64,000 bases of DNA. Origin: Salinimicrobium xinjiangense DSM 19287. Lineage in GTDB: Bacteria; Bacteroidota; Bacteroidia; Flavobacteriales; Flavobacteriaceae. The position numbers were made by a program, and so were the translations under genes. Shown one piece after another: positions 51,777-62,105 of this stretch. The stretch spans positions 49,685 to 113,684 of the forward strand of contig NZ_AUIG01000020.1 in NCBI RefSeq assembly GCF_000423585.1. The letters are read 5' to 3'. A model generated the notes under the pieces. The model did no database searches and had not been told where the DNA came from. It saw only the letters and a list, made by a program, of their open reading frames with translations. The first letter of the stretch is position 1; each line of letters opens with the position of its first letter.

Positions 51777-54700
51777 ATGATCTCTAAACACCTACTGGCG
51801 TTAGTATTCCTAATGACCACTTCTGTATTGTTCGCGCAGGAGAAAGAAAAAGACAAGAAATGGGATGTCAATGACCCCTATACCTCCGACTGGAACATCA
51901 AAGAAGTTGCCCTCGATACCGATGAAGGTACCTGGATGAACCTGGATGTGAGTCCCGATGGAAAGCAGATCGTTTTTGACCTTTTAGGGGATATTTACAT
52001 TATGCCCATCACCGGCGGAAAAGCTACCGCACTTACCAGCGGAATGGCTTATGACGTGCAGCCGCGTTTTAGCCCCGACGGAAGAAGGATCTCCTACACC
52101 AGCGATGCCGGCGGCGGAGACAACATCTGGATCATGAATGCAGATGGGAAAGATGCGAAACAATTGACTAAAGAGAACTTCAGGCTGCTAAATAATTCGG
52201 CCTGGATGCCGGATGGCAATGCCATTGTTGCCCGTAAACACTTTACCTCGGGGCGCTCTCTTGGAGCCGGGGAAATGTGGTTATATCATTTGGGTGCCGG
52301 CGACGCGGGAATTCAGCTGGTAGAAAAGAGAAATGACCAACAGGACATCAACGAGCCCAGCATTTCGCCCGATGGCCGTTACCTGTACTACAGTCAGGAC
52401 ATGTATCCGGGCGGCGCTTTTCAGTATAACAAGGATCCTAACAGCCAGATCTACGTGATCAACCGCTACGACTTCCAGACGGGAGAGATCGATCGCGTTA
52501 CCGGCGGACCAGGTGGTGCTGCGAGACCGCAGGTATCTCCTGACGGAACCAAGCTGGCTTTTGTAAAGCGCGTTAGAACCAAATCTGTGCTTTTCATTCA
52601 CGACCTGCAAACAGGAGAAGAGTGGCCTGTGCATGACCAGTTGAGTAAAGATCAACAGGAAGCATGGGCGATCTTTGGGGTGTATCCCGGTTTCGACTGG
52701 CTGCCAAACAATAAAGAGCTTGTTTTCTGGGCAGAAGGAAAGATCAGGAAAGTAGATATTGAAAATACCAATGTTACTGAAATCCCTTTCGAGGTAAACA
52801 CCAACATCAAGATCGCTGAAACACATCAGTCTCAACACCAGGTTTTTTCCGAAGAATTTAATCCGAAGGTGATTCGCCACGCCGTGACTTCGCCTGACGG
52901 AAAAACCCTTGTCTTCAATGCCGTGGGTTATCTGTGGAAGAAAAGCCTTCCTAACGGAACTCCGGAAAGGATCACCAAAGCTGAAGAATTCGAGTTTGAA
53001 CCCAGTTTTTCTCCCGACGGAAAAACCATTGTTTATGTGACCTGGAGCGACGACAATATGGGCGCTGTAAGAACAGTAGGCCTTAACGGAAGGAACGCCA
53101 AAAAATTAACTGCTGAAAAAGGCATTTTCAGGAATCCTTCTTTTTCGGGCGACGGCCGCATGATCGTCTTCAACAAGGAAGGCGGCAATTCTGACCTCGG
53201 AAGAACATTTACCAAGAATCCCGGAATCTACCTGATGAATGCTTCCGGAGAGAACGTAAGAAAGATCACAGATGGAGGAGAATTTGCCATGTTTAATTCG
53301 AACAATGACCGTATTCTGTATCAAACGGGAGGATATTTGTTCGGAAATCTTACCAAATCCCTTAAAAGTGTCGATCTCAACGGAAAAGATGAGCGTACGC
53401 ACATTGAATCAAAATATGGCGGCCGCCTGGTGCCAAGTCCCGACAATAAATGGGTAGCTTTCAGCAACCTTCATAAAGCTTATGTTGCGCCACTGGTGAT
53501 GACCGGTAAGACTGTAGAAATTGGACCTAACAGCAAAACTATTCCGGTGAGTATGCTGGCGAAAGATGCAGGAATCAACCTGCATTGGTCGAACAACAGC
53601 CAGAATGTACACTGGACTTTGGGCGATGAATATTTCATCAATAAAATTACTGAGCGTTTTACCTTTTTAGAGAACTCAGTAGATTCAATTCCGCCGGTAA
53701 CCGAGCAGGGAACAAAGATCGGATTGAAAGTAAAGACAGACGTGCCTTCGGGACAGGTGGCTTTTACCAACGCCCGTATCATCACTATGAACGGCGAACA
53801 GGTGATCGAGAACGGAACAATTGTAGTGGAAGGAAACAAGATCGTGCAGCTTGGAAATGCTTCCGAAGTAAATGTGCCGCGTAACGCCAAAGTTTATGAT
53901 GTAAAAGGCAAGACCATCATGCCCGGAATGGTTGATGCGCATGCTCACATTGGCGCTTTTAGATATGGATTAACTCCGCAGCAGCACTGGCCTGCTTTTG
54001 CCAACCTCGCCTACGGAGTTACTACTGCGCACGATCCTTCTGCCCTTAGTGAAACTGTTTTCGGAATGGCCGAACTGATCAAAAGCGGAGAAATGGTTGG
54101 ACCGAGATTGTTCTCTACCGGAATCATCCTTTACGGGGCCGAAGGAGATTTTAAAGCGGAGATCAACAGCCTTGACGATGCGAGATCTGCCTTGAGAAGG
54201 ACTAAGGCTTTTGGCGCGACTTCGGTAAAAAGTTATAATCAGCCACGCCGTGAGCAGCGCCAGCAGGTGATGCAGGCTGCGAAGGAACTGGGTATGAACG
54301 TAGTTCCTGAAGGCGGAAGTACTTTCTTCCACAACATGAACATGATCGTAGACGGGCATACCGGGATCGAACACAATATTCCTGTAGCACCCGTTTATAA
54401 AGACATCAAAACCCTGTGGGGCAACAGCAATACCGGCTACACTCCGACTCTGATCGTGAACTATGGCGGAATCAACGGGGAATATTACTTCTACGACAAG
54501 ACCAACGTGTGGGAAAACGAAAAACTGCTGAATTTCACTCCGCGCTCAGTCATCGATTCCCGTTCGAGACACCGCACCAAGCTGCCGGAAGAAGAATATG
54601 AGCAGGGACCAATCCTTGTTTCGGAGACTGCAAAGGCACTTTCTGATGAAGGTGTAAAAGTGAACATGGGTGCCCACGGACAATTACAGGGTCTTGGTGC

Positions 54701-55052
54701 ACATTGGGAGCTATGGCTAATTCAAATGGGCGGCATGAGCAATATGGAAGCCCTTAAAACTGCTACCATCAATGCCGCGGAATATATTGGAATGGGTGAA
54801 GAGATCGGTTCTTTAGAAGTCGGAAAACTCGCAGACCTACTCGTACTTGAGGAGAATCCGCTGGAGGATATTCAGAACACAAACACCATCATCTACACCA
54901 TGGTCAACGGCCGACTTTATGACGCTGAGACTATGAACGAAATTGGAAACCATCCGAAGGAAAGAGGACAGTTCTACTGGGAAAACAACCGGTACAATGA
55001 AAGCTTTGGCTGGCATGAAGAAGGGCATGCGCATGGGTGTATGGCGCATTAG
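51777..55052 (+). CDS. Exported amidohydrolase fused to a WD40/TolB-like propeller
   Basis: 1091 residues with a signal peptide (to about LFAQ). Residues about 50-640 form a propeller with many PD40 blades (VSPDGKQIVFDL, FSPDGRRISYTS, SPDGRYLYYSQD, SPDGTKLAFVKR, FSPDGKTIVYVT). The amidohydrolase domain (about 665-1065) has GKTIMPGMVDAHAHIGAF with the HxH metal site, GVTTAHDPSA, and C-terminal LADLLVLEENPL. A typical Bacteroidota periplasmic hydrolase of unknown substrate; the C-terminus ends in a histidine-rich GHAHGCMAH, perhaps metal-binding. Confidence 0.85.
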   Translation: MISKHLLALVFLMTTSVLFAQEKEKDKKWDVNDPYTSDWNIKEVALDTDEGTWMNLDVSPDGKQIVFDLLGDIYIMPITGGKATALTSGMAYDVQPRFSPDGRRISYTSDAGGGDNIWIMNADGKDAKQLTKENFRLLNNSAWMPDGNAIVARKHFTSGRSLGAGEMWLYHLGAGDAGIQLVEKRNDQQDINEPSISPDGRYLYYSQDMYPGGAFQYNKDPNSQIYVINRYDFQTGEIDRVTGGPGGAARPQVSPDGTKLAFVKRVRTKSVLFIHDLQTGEEWPVHDQLSKDQQEAWAIFGVYPGFDWLPNNKELVFWAEGKIRKVDIENTNVTEIPFEVNTNIKIAETHQSQHQVFSEEFNPKVIRHAVTSPDGKTLVFNAVGYLWKKSLPNGTPERITKAEEFEFEPSFSPDGKTIVYVTWSDDNMGAVRTVGLNGRNAKKLTAEKGIFRNPSFSGDGRMIVFNKEGGNSDLGRTFTKNPGIYLMNASGENVRKITDGGEFAMFNSNNDRILYQTGGYLFGNLTKSLKSVDLNGKDERTHIESKYGGRLVPSPDNKWVAFSNLHKAYVAPLVMTGKTVEIGPNSKTIPVSMLAKDAGINLHWSNNSQNVHWTLGDEYFINKITERFTFLENSVDSIPPVTEQGTKIGLKVKTDVPSGQVAFTNARIITMNGEQVIENGTIVVEGNKIVQLGNASEVNVPRNAKVYDVKGKTIMPGMVDAHAHIGAFRYGLTPQQHWPAFANLAYGVTTAHDPSALSETVFGMAELIKSGEMVGPRLFSTGIILYGAEGDFKAEINSLDDARSALRRTKAFGATSVKSYNQPRREQRQQVMQAAKELGMNVVPEGGSTFFHNMNMIVDGHTGIEHNIPVAPVYKDIKTLWGNSNTGYTPTLIVNYGGINGEYYFYDKTNVWENEKLLNFTPRSVIDSRSRHRTKLPEEEYEQGPILVSETAKALSDEGVKVNMGAHGQLQGLGAHWELWLIQMGGMSNMEALKTATINAAEYIGMGEEIGSLEVGKLADLLVLEENPLEDIQNTNTIIYTMVNGRLYDAETMNEIGNHPKERGQFYWENNRYNESFGWHEEGHAHGCMAH

Positions 55053-55113
55053 ACCGCTGGCGCTATTAGATGTTAGATCGCTGCGCTGTTAGATTTTAGA
55101 CTTTATTGATATA

Positions 55114-55147
55114 AAAAAGCCGGAATCCCAAAGGATTCCGGCTTTTT
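55114..55147 (+). terminator. Amidohydrolase terminator
   Basis: AAAAAGCCGGAATCC with its perfect complement, loop CAAA and a trailing T tract, 62 nt after the stop codon. Confidence 0.85.
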
Positions 55148-55149
55148 CT

Positions 55150-55290
55150 TTGGGCTAAAACCCAAGGCTATTATCATTTTGATCCCCCACCTGAAGGTGG
55201 GGGCAATTAATTTCTTTAAATATGAATTGCCTCCGGCTTTAGCCGGAGGATTAAAAGTTACAAGAACAAAGGGCTTTAGCCCAACCTTCT
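55150..55290. repeat. Nested palindrome cluster
   Basis: Several near-perfect inverted repeats: CCCCCACC-TGAA-GGTGGGGG (about 55185-55204), CCTCCGGC-TTTA-GCCGGAGG (about 55231-55250) and GGGCTAAAACCC (55152) versus GGGCTTTAGCCC (about 55272-55283), plus CAATTAA..TTGAATTG-like spacers. Part of the gene-free stretch 55053-55358. Confidence 0.6.
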
Positions 55291-55358
55291 TTCTTTGTAT
55301 TATTTTCTACTTATCTTGCACCGCTTTAAAGTCTTGGTTCTAGCAGCGCAGCGGTCTT

Positions 55359-55727
55359 ATGATTCAAATTCTTATACATTACTTCCTCCACTTCATTTTC
55401 ATTGGTGCCATTGCATACTGGTATGACAAAGACAACTGGAAAAAATACTGGCTGATCCTCCTCGCGACGATGCTGGTGGACGTGGATCACCTGTTCGCAG
55501 ATCCCATGTTTCATCCCAACCGTTGCAGCATCGGATTTCATTACCTGCATTCGGAATATATTATTCCGTTATATTTTCTGGGGGCTATTTTCATTAAGCA
55601 CAAGATCATACGGCTGGTGATGATCGGGCTGACCTTTCACATGATCACAGACTTCCTTGACTGTCTGTGGATGTATTGGAAATGTGAGGAGTGTTCGGCT
55701 ACGGAGGTATTTGAAGCAGTGTTTTAA
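55359..55727 (+). CDS. DUF6122 family membrane protein
   Basis: 122 residues with three to four hydrophobic helices. Metal-type residues lie at the membrane edge: VDVDHLFADPMFHPNRCSIGFHYLHS with a conserved D-x-D-H-L and HxxH arrangement, and HMITDFLDCLWM. Resembles the small membrane-bound metal-dependent hydrolase LexA-like (YdjM/DUF457) superfamily; function unknown. Confidence 0.72.
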   Translation: MIQILIHYFLHFIFIGAIAYWYDKDNWKKYWLILLATMLVDVDHLFADPMFHPNRCSIGFHYLHSEYIIPLYFLGAIFIKHKIIRLVMIGLTFHMITDFLDCLWMYWKCEECSATEVFEAVF

Positions 55728-55800
55728 TCTTTCAGAGTCTAGAGACTAGAATCTAGAAACTAGATTTTAGACTCTGGTATCTAACCAAACTAATTAACCA

Positions 55801-55875
55801 TTCTCCAATTAACCATTCTCCAATTAACCATTCTCCAATTAACCATTCTCCAATTAACCATTCTCCAATTAACTA
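55801..55875. repeat. Five tandem 15-bp repeats upstream of dNK
   Basis: TTCTCCAATTAACCA five times (last copy with one change), then drifting forms TAATCACCGATTAACC and AATCACCATTAAC to about 55915. No spacer pattern, hence not CRISPR. Confidence 0.75.
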
Positions 55876-56005
55876 ATCACCGATTAACCAATCACCATTA
55901 ACTAATAACCAATTACATTTTAACTTTTATTAAAAAATCTAAATCCATTATATTTACCAGCGGAGTTTTCACTGCTCCGCCAACAACAGCCAAAAATCTC
56001 TGAAC

Positions 56006-56623
56006 ATGCACGTAGCCATTGCGGGAAACATTGGGGCGGGAAAAACCACCCTTACTAAATTATTAGCGAAACATTTTAACTGGGAAGCACAATATGAGGA
56101 TGTACTCGAGAATCCGTATCTCGAAGACTTCTACAACAAAATGGAGCGCTGGTCTTTTAACCTGCAGATCTACTTTTTAAATTCCCGTTTCCGCCAGATC
56201 CTTGAACTCAGGGAAAGTGGAAAAGCCGTTATTCAGGATCGCACCATCTACGAAGATGCTCATATCTTTGCGCCCAACCTTCACGCCATGGGACTTATGA
56301 CCAACAGGGACTACGAAAATTACAAATCGTTGTTCGATCTTATGGAAAGCGTGGTAAAAGGGCCCGATCTTTTAATTTACCTGCGCAGCAGCATCCCCAA
56401 CCTGGTTTCCCAGATCCACAAGCGCGGGCGGGATTATGAAAATTCAATATCCATCGAATACCTCAGCCGACTCAATGAGCGCTATGAAGCCTGGGTACAT
56501 AACTACAACAAAGGAAACCTGCTCATCATCGACGTAGACAACATCAACTTCGTTGACAACCCTGAAGACCTCGGGAACATCATTACCAGAGTGGATGGAG
56601 AACTTCATGGACTTTTTAAGTAG
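56006..56623 (+). CDS. Deoxynucleoside kinase
   Basis: 205 residues of the dNK/dCK family, which phosphorylates deoxyribonucleosides for salvage. P-loop GNIGAGKTT (7-15), the ED/ER pair and QDRTIYEDAHIF (about 75-86) with the catalytic Asp-Arg, and LID arginines in IHKRGRDYE. In the 5' leader a GGAG..CTCC hairpin lies near 55964-55981. The gene is preceded by the 15-bp tandem repeats. Confidence 0.88.
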   Translation: MHVAIAGNIGAGKTTLTKLLAKHFNWEAQYEDVLENPYLEDFYNKMERWSFNLQIYFLNSRFRQILELRESGKAVIQDRTIYEDAHIFAPNLHAMGLMTNRDYENYKSLFDLMESVVKGPDLLIYLRSSIPNLVSQIHKRGRDYENSISIEYLSRLNERYEAWVHNYNKGNLLIIDVDNINFVDNPEDLGNIITRVDGELHGLFK

Positions 56624-57119
56624 TAGTGAGTAGTTAGTACTGAGTAGTGAGATTTTAGACGGGAGACGGGAGACGTGAGATTTGGAACGGGGAACCTCGA
56701 TTGACAAGCACCAAATCCCGAATTTTAAATTCCAACTAGAATGGCTTTTGAAGATTAAAGTCTTGGCTCTTGGTTCTTGATTCTTTTTCACAGTCCGCAA
56801 CCCCCTTTTTACCCCCGGCCCCGTAAAGGGGGGGGGAAGGGCATTCTGCAATGAAGTTAGAAGTACGACGCTTAAAATTTCAAGCACCAAGCACTAAATT
56901 CCAAACAGAGTAATTTAATCCAACAATAGTCTTGTTTCTTGGTTCTTGACTCTTGGTTCTTTTTAAACCCGAAACGCGCGACCCGCAACTCGTATCGGGA
57001 AACAACCGGCAACAGGTAACAAGTACCCCGTGATCTGCTTATTGGTCATTGTTAATTGTTTATTGATCATTGTGAATTGATTATTGCCTTGATTTTCATT
57101 ATCTTAAACAGAAAAAATC
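56624..57119. repeat. Gene-free mosaic of word repeats
   Basis: Contains AGTAGTGAGTAGTTAGTACTGAG (about 56625-56650), GGGAGACGGGAGACGTGAG, GCACCAAATCCC/ CAAGCACCAAGC words, GTCTTGGCTCTTGGTTCTTGATTC (56758-56785 and 56930-56960), CGCGACCCGCAAC and GGTCATTGTTAATTG (57040-57080), with a G9 tract near 56826. No RNA or ORF is supported. Confidence 0.55.
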
Positions 57120-57818
57120 ATGAAAACATTCATATTTTTCTGCAGTTTCCTTCTGCTCTTTTTTCTTCCCTTTACCGAGCAGGATAGATATCAGCAACAG
57201 CGTGAGAAAATGGTGAAGCAACATCTCGCTTCCCGCGGCATTGATAATCAGCATGTTTTAAAAGCCATGCGTAACGTGGAACGGCATAAGCTGGTGCCAC
57301 CAAATATGGAACGATTTGCATATGAAGACCGGCCGCTGCCCATTGGCAAAGGACAAACAATTTCGCAGCCTTTTATAGTAGCCTATATGACGCAGACTAT
57401 AGATCCAAGACCGGGAATGAAGGTACTGGAAATTGGTACCGGTTCAGGCTACCAGGCGGCAGTACTGGCCGAGATAGTCGATGAAGTTTACACTATTGAA
57501 ACGGTGGAATCCCTGGCGGAGACTGCCAAAAAGAATCTGACTCAGATGGGGTACGACAACATTCACTTCAGGGTAGGTGACGGCTTCTATGGCTGGGAAG
57601 AACATGCGCCTTTTGACGCGATAATTGTTACCGCAGCACCTAAAGAGATCCCTCCCCGATTGGCCGAACAATTGAAGGTCGGCGGAAAGATGGTAATACC
57701 AGTCGGCCCCACTTCCGCTACTCAGGAACTCCGGCTGGTGGAAAAGCAAAAGAACGGGGAATTAAAGGTCAAAAATCTGATGCCGGTGAGGTTTGTGCCG
57801 TTTACGAGGAGGAATTAG
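57120..57818 (+). CDS. pcm: Protein-L-isoaspartate O-methyltransferase
   Basis: 232 residues. SAM-dependent repair enzyme for isoaspartyl residues. Motif I VLEIGTGSGYQAAVLAEI (about 104-121), YTIETVESLA (post-I), FDAIIVTAAPKEIP (motif II) and KVGGKMVIPVG. The upstream recognition block EDRPLPIGKGQTISQPF is intact. An N-terminal hydrophobic stretch (FIFFCSFLLLFFLPF) suggests export to the periplasm, which is common for Bacteroidota PCMTs. Confidence 0.9.
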   Translation: MKTFIFFCSFLLLFFLPFTEQDRYQQQREKMVKQHLASRGIDNQHVLKAMRNVERHKLVPPNMERFAYEDRPLPIGKGQTISQPFIVAYMTQTIDPRPGMKVLEIGTGSGYQAAVLAEIVDEVYTIETVESLAETAKKNLTQMGYDNIHFRVGDGFYGWEEHAPFDAIIVTAAPKEIPPRLAEQLKVGGKMVIPVGPTSATQELRLVEKQKNGELKVKNLMPVRFVPFTRRN

Positions 57819-58400
57819 TATTTAGTGATCAGTGGTCAGTGGTCGGTGGTCAGTAATCGGTAGCTTCGGGTTTTAACCCGGAGGCTAGAATTTTTTATTC
57901 CGTATTTGAAACAGCCCACCTCACCCTGCGGGCACCCCTGCCTACCGGCAGGCAGGCCTCCGGAGGAGGGGATGAATTGTCATGGAGCATCCGTTTTCAC
58001 GATCATTGAGATTGCTTCAGTCGCCTAAATCTTTCCTGCATTGGGCAGGCAGGTTCGCAATGACGTTTCACATACCTCAAGCATAAAATGTTGGACGTTG
58101 ACCCGAGAAGGGCATTCTGTAATGGAAATAAGAAGTACGACGTTTAAAATTCCAAGCACCAAGCACCAAGCACCAAGCACCAAATTCCAAATTCCAAATT
58201 CCAAAAAGAGAAATTTACTCAGACAAAAGTCTTGTTTCCTGGTTCTTGGCTCTTGTCTCTTTTTTAAACCGGCAACCCGCTTTTTCAGTAAGCAGTTCCC
58301 AGTAAAAAGTAGGCAGTAAAAATTGAGCGGTAACAGACAACTTGGAACATGCAACCTGCAACTTTCTTCAAACTATTACTCCTTATTCCTTACCCCTTAT
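57819..58400. repeat. Gene-free mosaic of words and palindromes
   Basis: GTGATCAGTGGTCAGTGGTCGG (57822-57860), a CGGGTTTTAACCCG hairpin (57868-57882), a CTGCCTACCGGCAGGCAGG block (57939-57957), and repeated CCAAGCACCAAGCACC and CCAAATTCCAAATTCC runs (58150-58203). No coding sequence. Confidence 0.55.
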
Positions 58401-59435
58401 TCATTTAATAAAACCCATTTCCCTCGCGTGTTCCTCTGCCTGTTTTGAAGTTTCGACCATAAGCACAGGAACGGTTTCGAAATTATCTACTATACTATGT
58501 ACTCTTTTCATTTGTCGGCGGTGGTTTACGCTGCGGAGATAAATTGCCAGAATACGGTCAGGATATTGGGCAGCGATATCGGTGTAAATCGCAGGATCAT
58601 GTTCCCCACTGTCTCCTATGAGGATGAAATTGAGATGCGGATAGGTCTTTAAAATGTTAATGATCTCCTTTTGCTTATGAGGCTTTTCGGGCCGGAGAGT
58701 TTTATCAAACGGCGTCCTGAAATGCCGAAGCAAAATTGGCCCCTTAGGGAATCCATTGATTTTTAAAAAAAGGCAGAGGTACTGATATAAATTCCACGGA
58801 CTATTACTCAAATAGATCATGGGATTTTTTTCATCCCCTGTTTTCCCGTCATGAAGATCACGATAAAATTTTGGAGAACCTTCAAGCGAGATCCTATGAT
58901 GAGCGTTCTTAAAAAGTGAATTTTTGATGAGTCTCCATTTCAGAAAAGAAGTAACCCCCGTATGAAGGATGGTATCATCAATATCACTGATAACCCCAAA
59001 GCTGGCTTTTTTTGGCGGAATAAGCAATTCGGCTTCAAAATTGTTCCCGTTGGTAATAATACTGTTGGGAACTTCACCGGCGAAAGAGACATGCAGCTTA
59101 ACCCAGCCTTCGTCATCGGCATAATCGCGTAAATTCAGAGAAATTGTTTTATCAAAAAGGAAATAACCTGCAGCATTTGTTTCTGTCTTGAGCACCTCTC
59201 CATTTGGAAGTAGCAAGGCAACCTCTGCACCCGGGATCTCATAGCTGTCAAACTGCTTATAGGTATTGGCAAGCGTCCTTAAAAATGACTGGTCTTTATG
59301 CATTTGGAGCTTATCGTCGTCTATTGCCCGCCCAAGTAAATAGAGATGGCTGGCGGTACCGTAACTGTGGTAGGTTGCCAGTTTGACTTCAGGTTTTGCA
59401 GTGAGATGATCTTTAAGCCTGGAAAGGATCCGCAT
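58401..59435 (-). CDS. App1-type phosphatidate phosphatase family protein (DUF2183)
   Basis: 344 residues. The HAD-like catalytic motif is DIDDTILHTG (about 140-149) with IYLSNSPWNLYQ and LIGDSGEHDPAIYTDIA as motifs II-III, matching the App1 phosphatase catalytic domain. The N-terminal 130 residues (GTASHLYLLGRAIDD, LPNGEVLKTETNAAGYFLF) form a separate beta-rich domain. Cytosolic lipid or phosphate hydrolase. Convergent with pcm. Confidence 0.78.
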   Translation of the reverse strand: MRILSRLKDHLTAKPEVKLATYHSYGTASHLYLLGRAIDDDKLQMHKDQSFLRTLANTYKQFDSYEIPGAEVALLLPNGEVLKTETNAAGYFLFDKTISLNLRDYADDEGWVKLHVSFAGEVPNSIITNGNNFEAELLIPPKKASFGVISDIDDTILHTGVTSFLKWRLIKNSLFKNAHHRISLEGSPKFYRDLHDGKTGDEKNPMIYLSNSPWNLYQYLCLFLKINGFPKGPILLRHFRTPFDKTLRPEKPHKQKEIINILKTYPHLNFILIGDSGEHDPAIYTDIAAQYPDRILAIYLRSVNHRRQMKRVHSIVDNFETVPVLMVETSKQAEEHAREMGFIK

Positions 59436-59492
59436 AAAAAGGTTTTAAAAATGACATTTTTAACAGGTCTTTCAAGTTACATTTAAAAAGAA

Positions 59493-59519
59493 AAAATCCC
59501 CTGCAATGCAGAGGATTTT
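59493..59519 (-). terminator. hppA terminator
   Basis: AAAATCC-CTGC-AAT-GCAG-GGATTTT-type hairpin with one mismatch, followed on the minus strand by a T tract, 29 nt after the hppA stop. Confidence 0.8.
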
Positions 59520-59547
59520 AAAAATTATTTAGGAAAATTCTTTCAGA

Positions 59548-61914
59548 TCACTCTATTTCAGGAGTTACTTCTGAAGTTTGTTCTGCCGGAATTTCTTCGG
59601 AAGAATTTACAGCACCGGCTATCTTTTCCGCAGCAATTAACGTCTCCGACTTGTCTGTAGAAAATTGAGCCACAGGTTCAACTTCTGCCTCTTCCTGAAG
59701 AATAGTTACCTCATCCACCTCAGGAGTATTGGCAACTTCCATATCATGACCAAGGATTGGAGCAATAACAAGCCCAATCAAACAGGTAAGTTTTATAAGA
59801 ATGTTCATTGAAGGACCGGAAGTATCCTTAAAAGGATCTCCTACAGTGTCACCGGTAACGGCAGCTTTATGAGCTTCAGAGCCTTTATAGGTCATCTCAC
59901 CGTTGATCATCACTCCGGCCTCAAAAGATTTCTTGGCATTATCCCATGCACCTCCGGCATTGTTCTGGAAGATCGCCCAAAGCACACCACTTACGGTCAC
60001 CCCGGCCATATAACCTCCAAGCATCTCTGCGATAAGGCGGTTCTCATATCCAATTGCCATTGGAAGAAGTACAATAAGAATGGGAAAACCAATGGTTAGT
60101 AAGCCCGGAAGCAACATTTCACGAAGAGCTGCTTTAGTGGAGATCTCCACACATTTGTCGTACTGCGGCTTTCCTGTTCCTTCCATAATTCCGGGAATTT
60201 CACGGAACTGGCGGCGAACTTCATTCACCATTTCCATAGCTGCCTTTCCTACCGATTGCATTGCAAGGGCAGAGAAAACCACGGGAATCATCCCTCCAAT
60301 GAAAAGCATGGCAAGTACAGGGGCTTTAAAGATATTGATCCCGTCAATTCCTGTAAAGGTTACATAGGCGGCAAAAAGGGCCAGCGAAGTAAGTGCCGCA
60401 GAAGCGATCGCAAATCCTTTTCCGGTTGCAGCGGTAGTATTCCCAACGGAATCAAGTATATCTGTTCTTTCTCTAACTTCGGGTGGAAGTTCACTCATTT
60501 CGGCAATTCCCCCGGCATTATCGGCAATAGGTCCAAAAGCATCAATTGCAAGCTGCATTGCAGTTGTAGCCATCATGGCCGAAGCCGCTAGTGCTACCCC
60601 ATAGAAACCTGCAAAGGCATAAGAAGCCCAAATGGCAATAGCGAAAAGAAGCACTGAATAGAAAGTTGAGATCATTCCGGTAGCAAGACCGGCAATAATA
60701 TTTGTTCCGGCACCGGTGCTGGAATTCTGAACGATAGAAAGAACAGGCTTTTTACCAAGTCCTGTATAATATTCTGTAACGGCAGAGATCACTCCTCCCA
60801 CGACAAGACCAACAAGGGTCGCATAGAATACGCGAAGGGAAGAAACTACCTGAACTCCTTCTCCAAAAAAGACCATTTTCATACTGGAAGGTAACATCCA
60901 GGTTACAAGGAAATAAGAAGAAATGGCAACAAGTATGATCGAAAACCAGTTTCCTTTGTTAAGCGCAGATTGTACCTGTGCTTCCTTAGCAGAATTGCTG
61001 CTGATCTTTACCAGCAGGGTACCAAGTATAGAGAAAATGATTCCGAAGCCGGCGATCATCATTGGTAAAAGAATAGGGCCGATTCCGCTGAAACCTTCTC
61101 CTACAATATTACCGCCCATATCGTTGATCACATAATTACCTAAAACCATGGCAGCAAGAACTGTAGCTACATAACTTCCAAAAAGGTCGGCTCCCATCCC
61201 GGCGACGTCTCCCACGTTATCACCTACGTTATCGGCAATGGTTGCAGGGTTACGCGGATCATCTTCAGGAATTCCGGCTTCTACTTTACCAACCAGGTCG
61301 GCACCAACATCGGCAGCTTTGGTGTAGATACCACCCCCCACACGGGCGAACAGCGCTATAGATTCGGCTCCAAGAGAGAATCCGGCAAGAGTTTCAAGCA
61401 CAATGGTCATTTGATGAACATTAGTCCATTCTCCGCCCATGAAAACATGGAAAAATATGATAAAGAAAGTAGTAAGACCAAGAACGGCAAGTCCGGCAAC
61501 ACCGAGACCCATAACAGTACCACCACCAAAAGACACTTTTAGCGCCTGTGGCAGGCTGGTTCTTGCAGCCTGAGTGGTACGGACATTAGATTGAGTGGCG
61601 ATTCGCATTCCGATATTTCCGGCGAAAGCCGAAAAAATAGCCCCAAAAATAAAGGCTACAACAATAAGGATATGTGTGGTAGGAACTATAAAGGAAATTC
61701 CCGCCAGCAGAATACTGGCCACGATAACAAAAATAGTAAGGATCTTGTACTCTGCATTAAGAAAAGCGAGTGCTCCTTCGTAAATATGAGAGGAAATATC
61801 TTTCATTTTTCCGTCTCCTGCATCCTGCTTCAATACCCAGGTGCGTTTTGCCCACATAAAAATGAGCCCAATGATTGCCAGAATAGCCGGCAACCAAATC
61901 ATCAGTGATTCCAT
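59548..61914 (-). CDS. hppA: Membrane pyrophosphatase, K+-dependent (sodium/proton pumping)
   Basis: 788 residues, sixteen-helix V-type H+/Na+-PPase. PPi-binding acid clusters are seen as [36 protein letters not shown] (about 197-232) and [10 protein letters not shown] (about 440-449) with [18 protein letters not shown]. The K+-site residue is Ala in [10 protein letters not shown] (about 470), as in K+-dependent enzymes. The pump substrate (Na+ or H+) cannot be decided from sequence alone here. A 60-residue acidic C-terminal tail after [12 protein letters not shown] is unusual for the family. Confidence 0.92.
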   Translation of the reverse strand: MESLMIWLPAILAIIGLIFMWAKRTWVLKQDAGDGKMKDISSHIYEGALAFLNAEYKILTIFVIVASILLAGISFIVPTTHILIVVAFIFGAIFSAFAGNIGMRIATQSNVRTTQAARTSLPQALKVSFGGGTVMGLGVAGLAVLGLTTFFIIFFHVFMGGEWTNVHQMTIVLETLAGFSLGAESIALFARVGGGIYTKAADVGADLVGKVEAGIPEDDPRNPATIADNVGDNVGDVAGMGADLFGSYVATVLAAMVLGNYVINDMGGNIVGEGFSGIGPILLPMMIAGFGIIFSILGTLLVKISSNSAKEAQVQSALNKGNWFSIILVAISSYFLVTWMLPSSMKMVFFGEGVQVVSSLRVFYATLVGLVVGGVISAVTEYYTGLGKKPVLSIVQNSSTGAGTNIIAGLATGMISTFYSVLLFAIAIWASYAFAGFYGVALAASAMMATTAMQLAIDAFGPIADNAGGIAEMSELPPEVRERTDILDSVGNTTAATGKGFAIASAALTSLALFAAYVTFTGIDGINIFKAPVLAMLFIGGMIPVVFSALAMQSVGKAAMEMVNEVRRQFREIPGIMEGTGKPQYDKCVEISTKAALREMLLPGLLTIGFPILIVLLPMAIGYENRLIAEMLGGYMAGVTVSGVLWAIFQNNAGGAWDNAKKSFEAGVMINGEMTYKGSEAHKAAVTGDTVGDPFKDTSGPSMNILIKLTCLIGLVIAPILGHDMEVANTPEVDEVTILQEEAEVEPVAQFSTDKSETLIAAEKIAGAVNSSEEIPAEQTSEVTPEIE

Positions 61915-62105
61915 AATTTTTTGTTAAAATTAATTAGCGCGCTAAAGTTAGCAAAAGAGGGGAAATTACAGCTTACTAAATATGATCTTTATCAAAATCG
62001 ACTAAAAACATTTGCAAATTCGCAACTATAGCAATGGGGCACCCTGTAAAAAAGGAATTTACTTATAGTAATAAAATGAATCTTCGGAATCTGAACTAAA
62101 AGGCA

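Noticed and set aside
53480..53890. Long minus-strand frames opposite to the amidohydrolase
   Set aside because: Shadows of a strongly coding plus strand with propeller and HxH motifs.
55801..55915. Possible CRISPR array
   Set aside because: Units are 15 bp directly adjacent without spacers and no cas genes are nearby.
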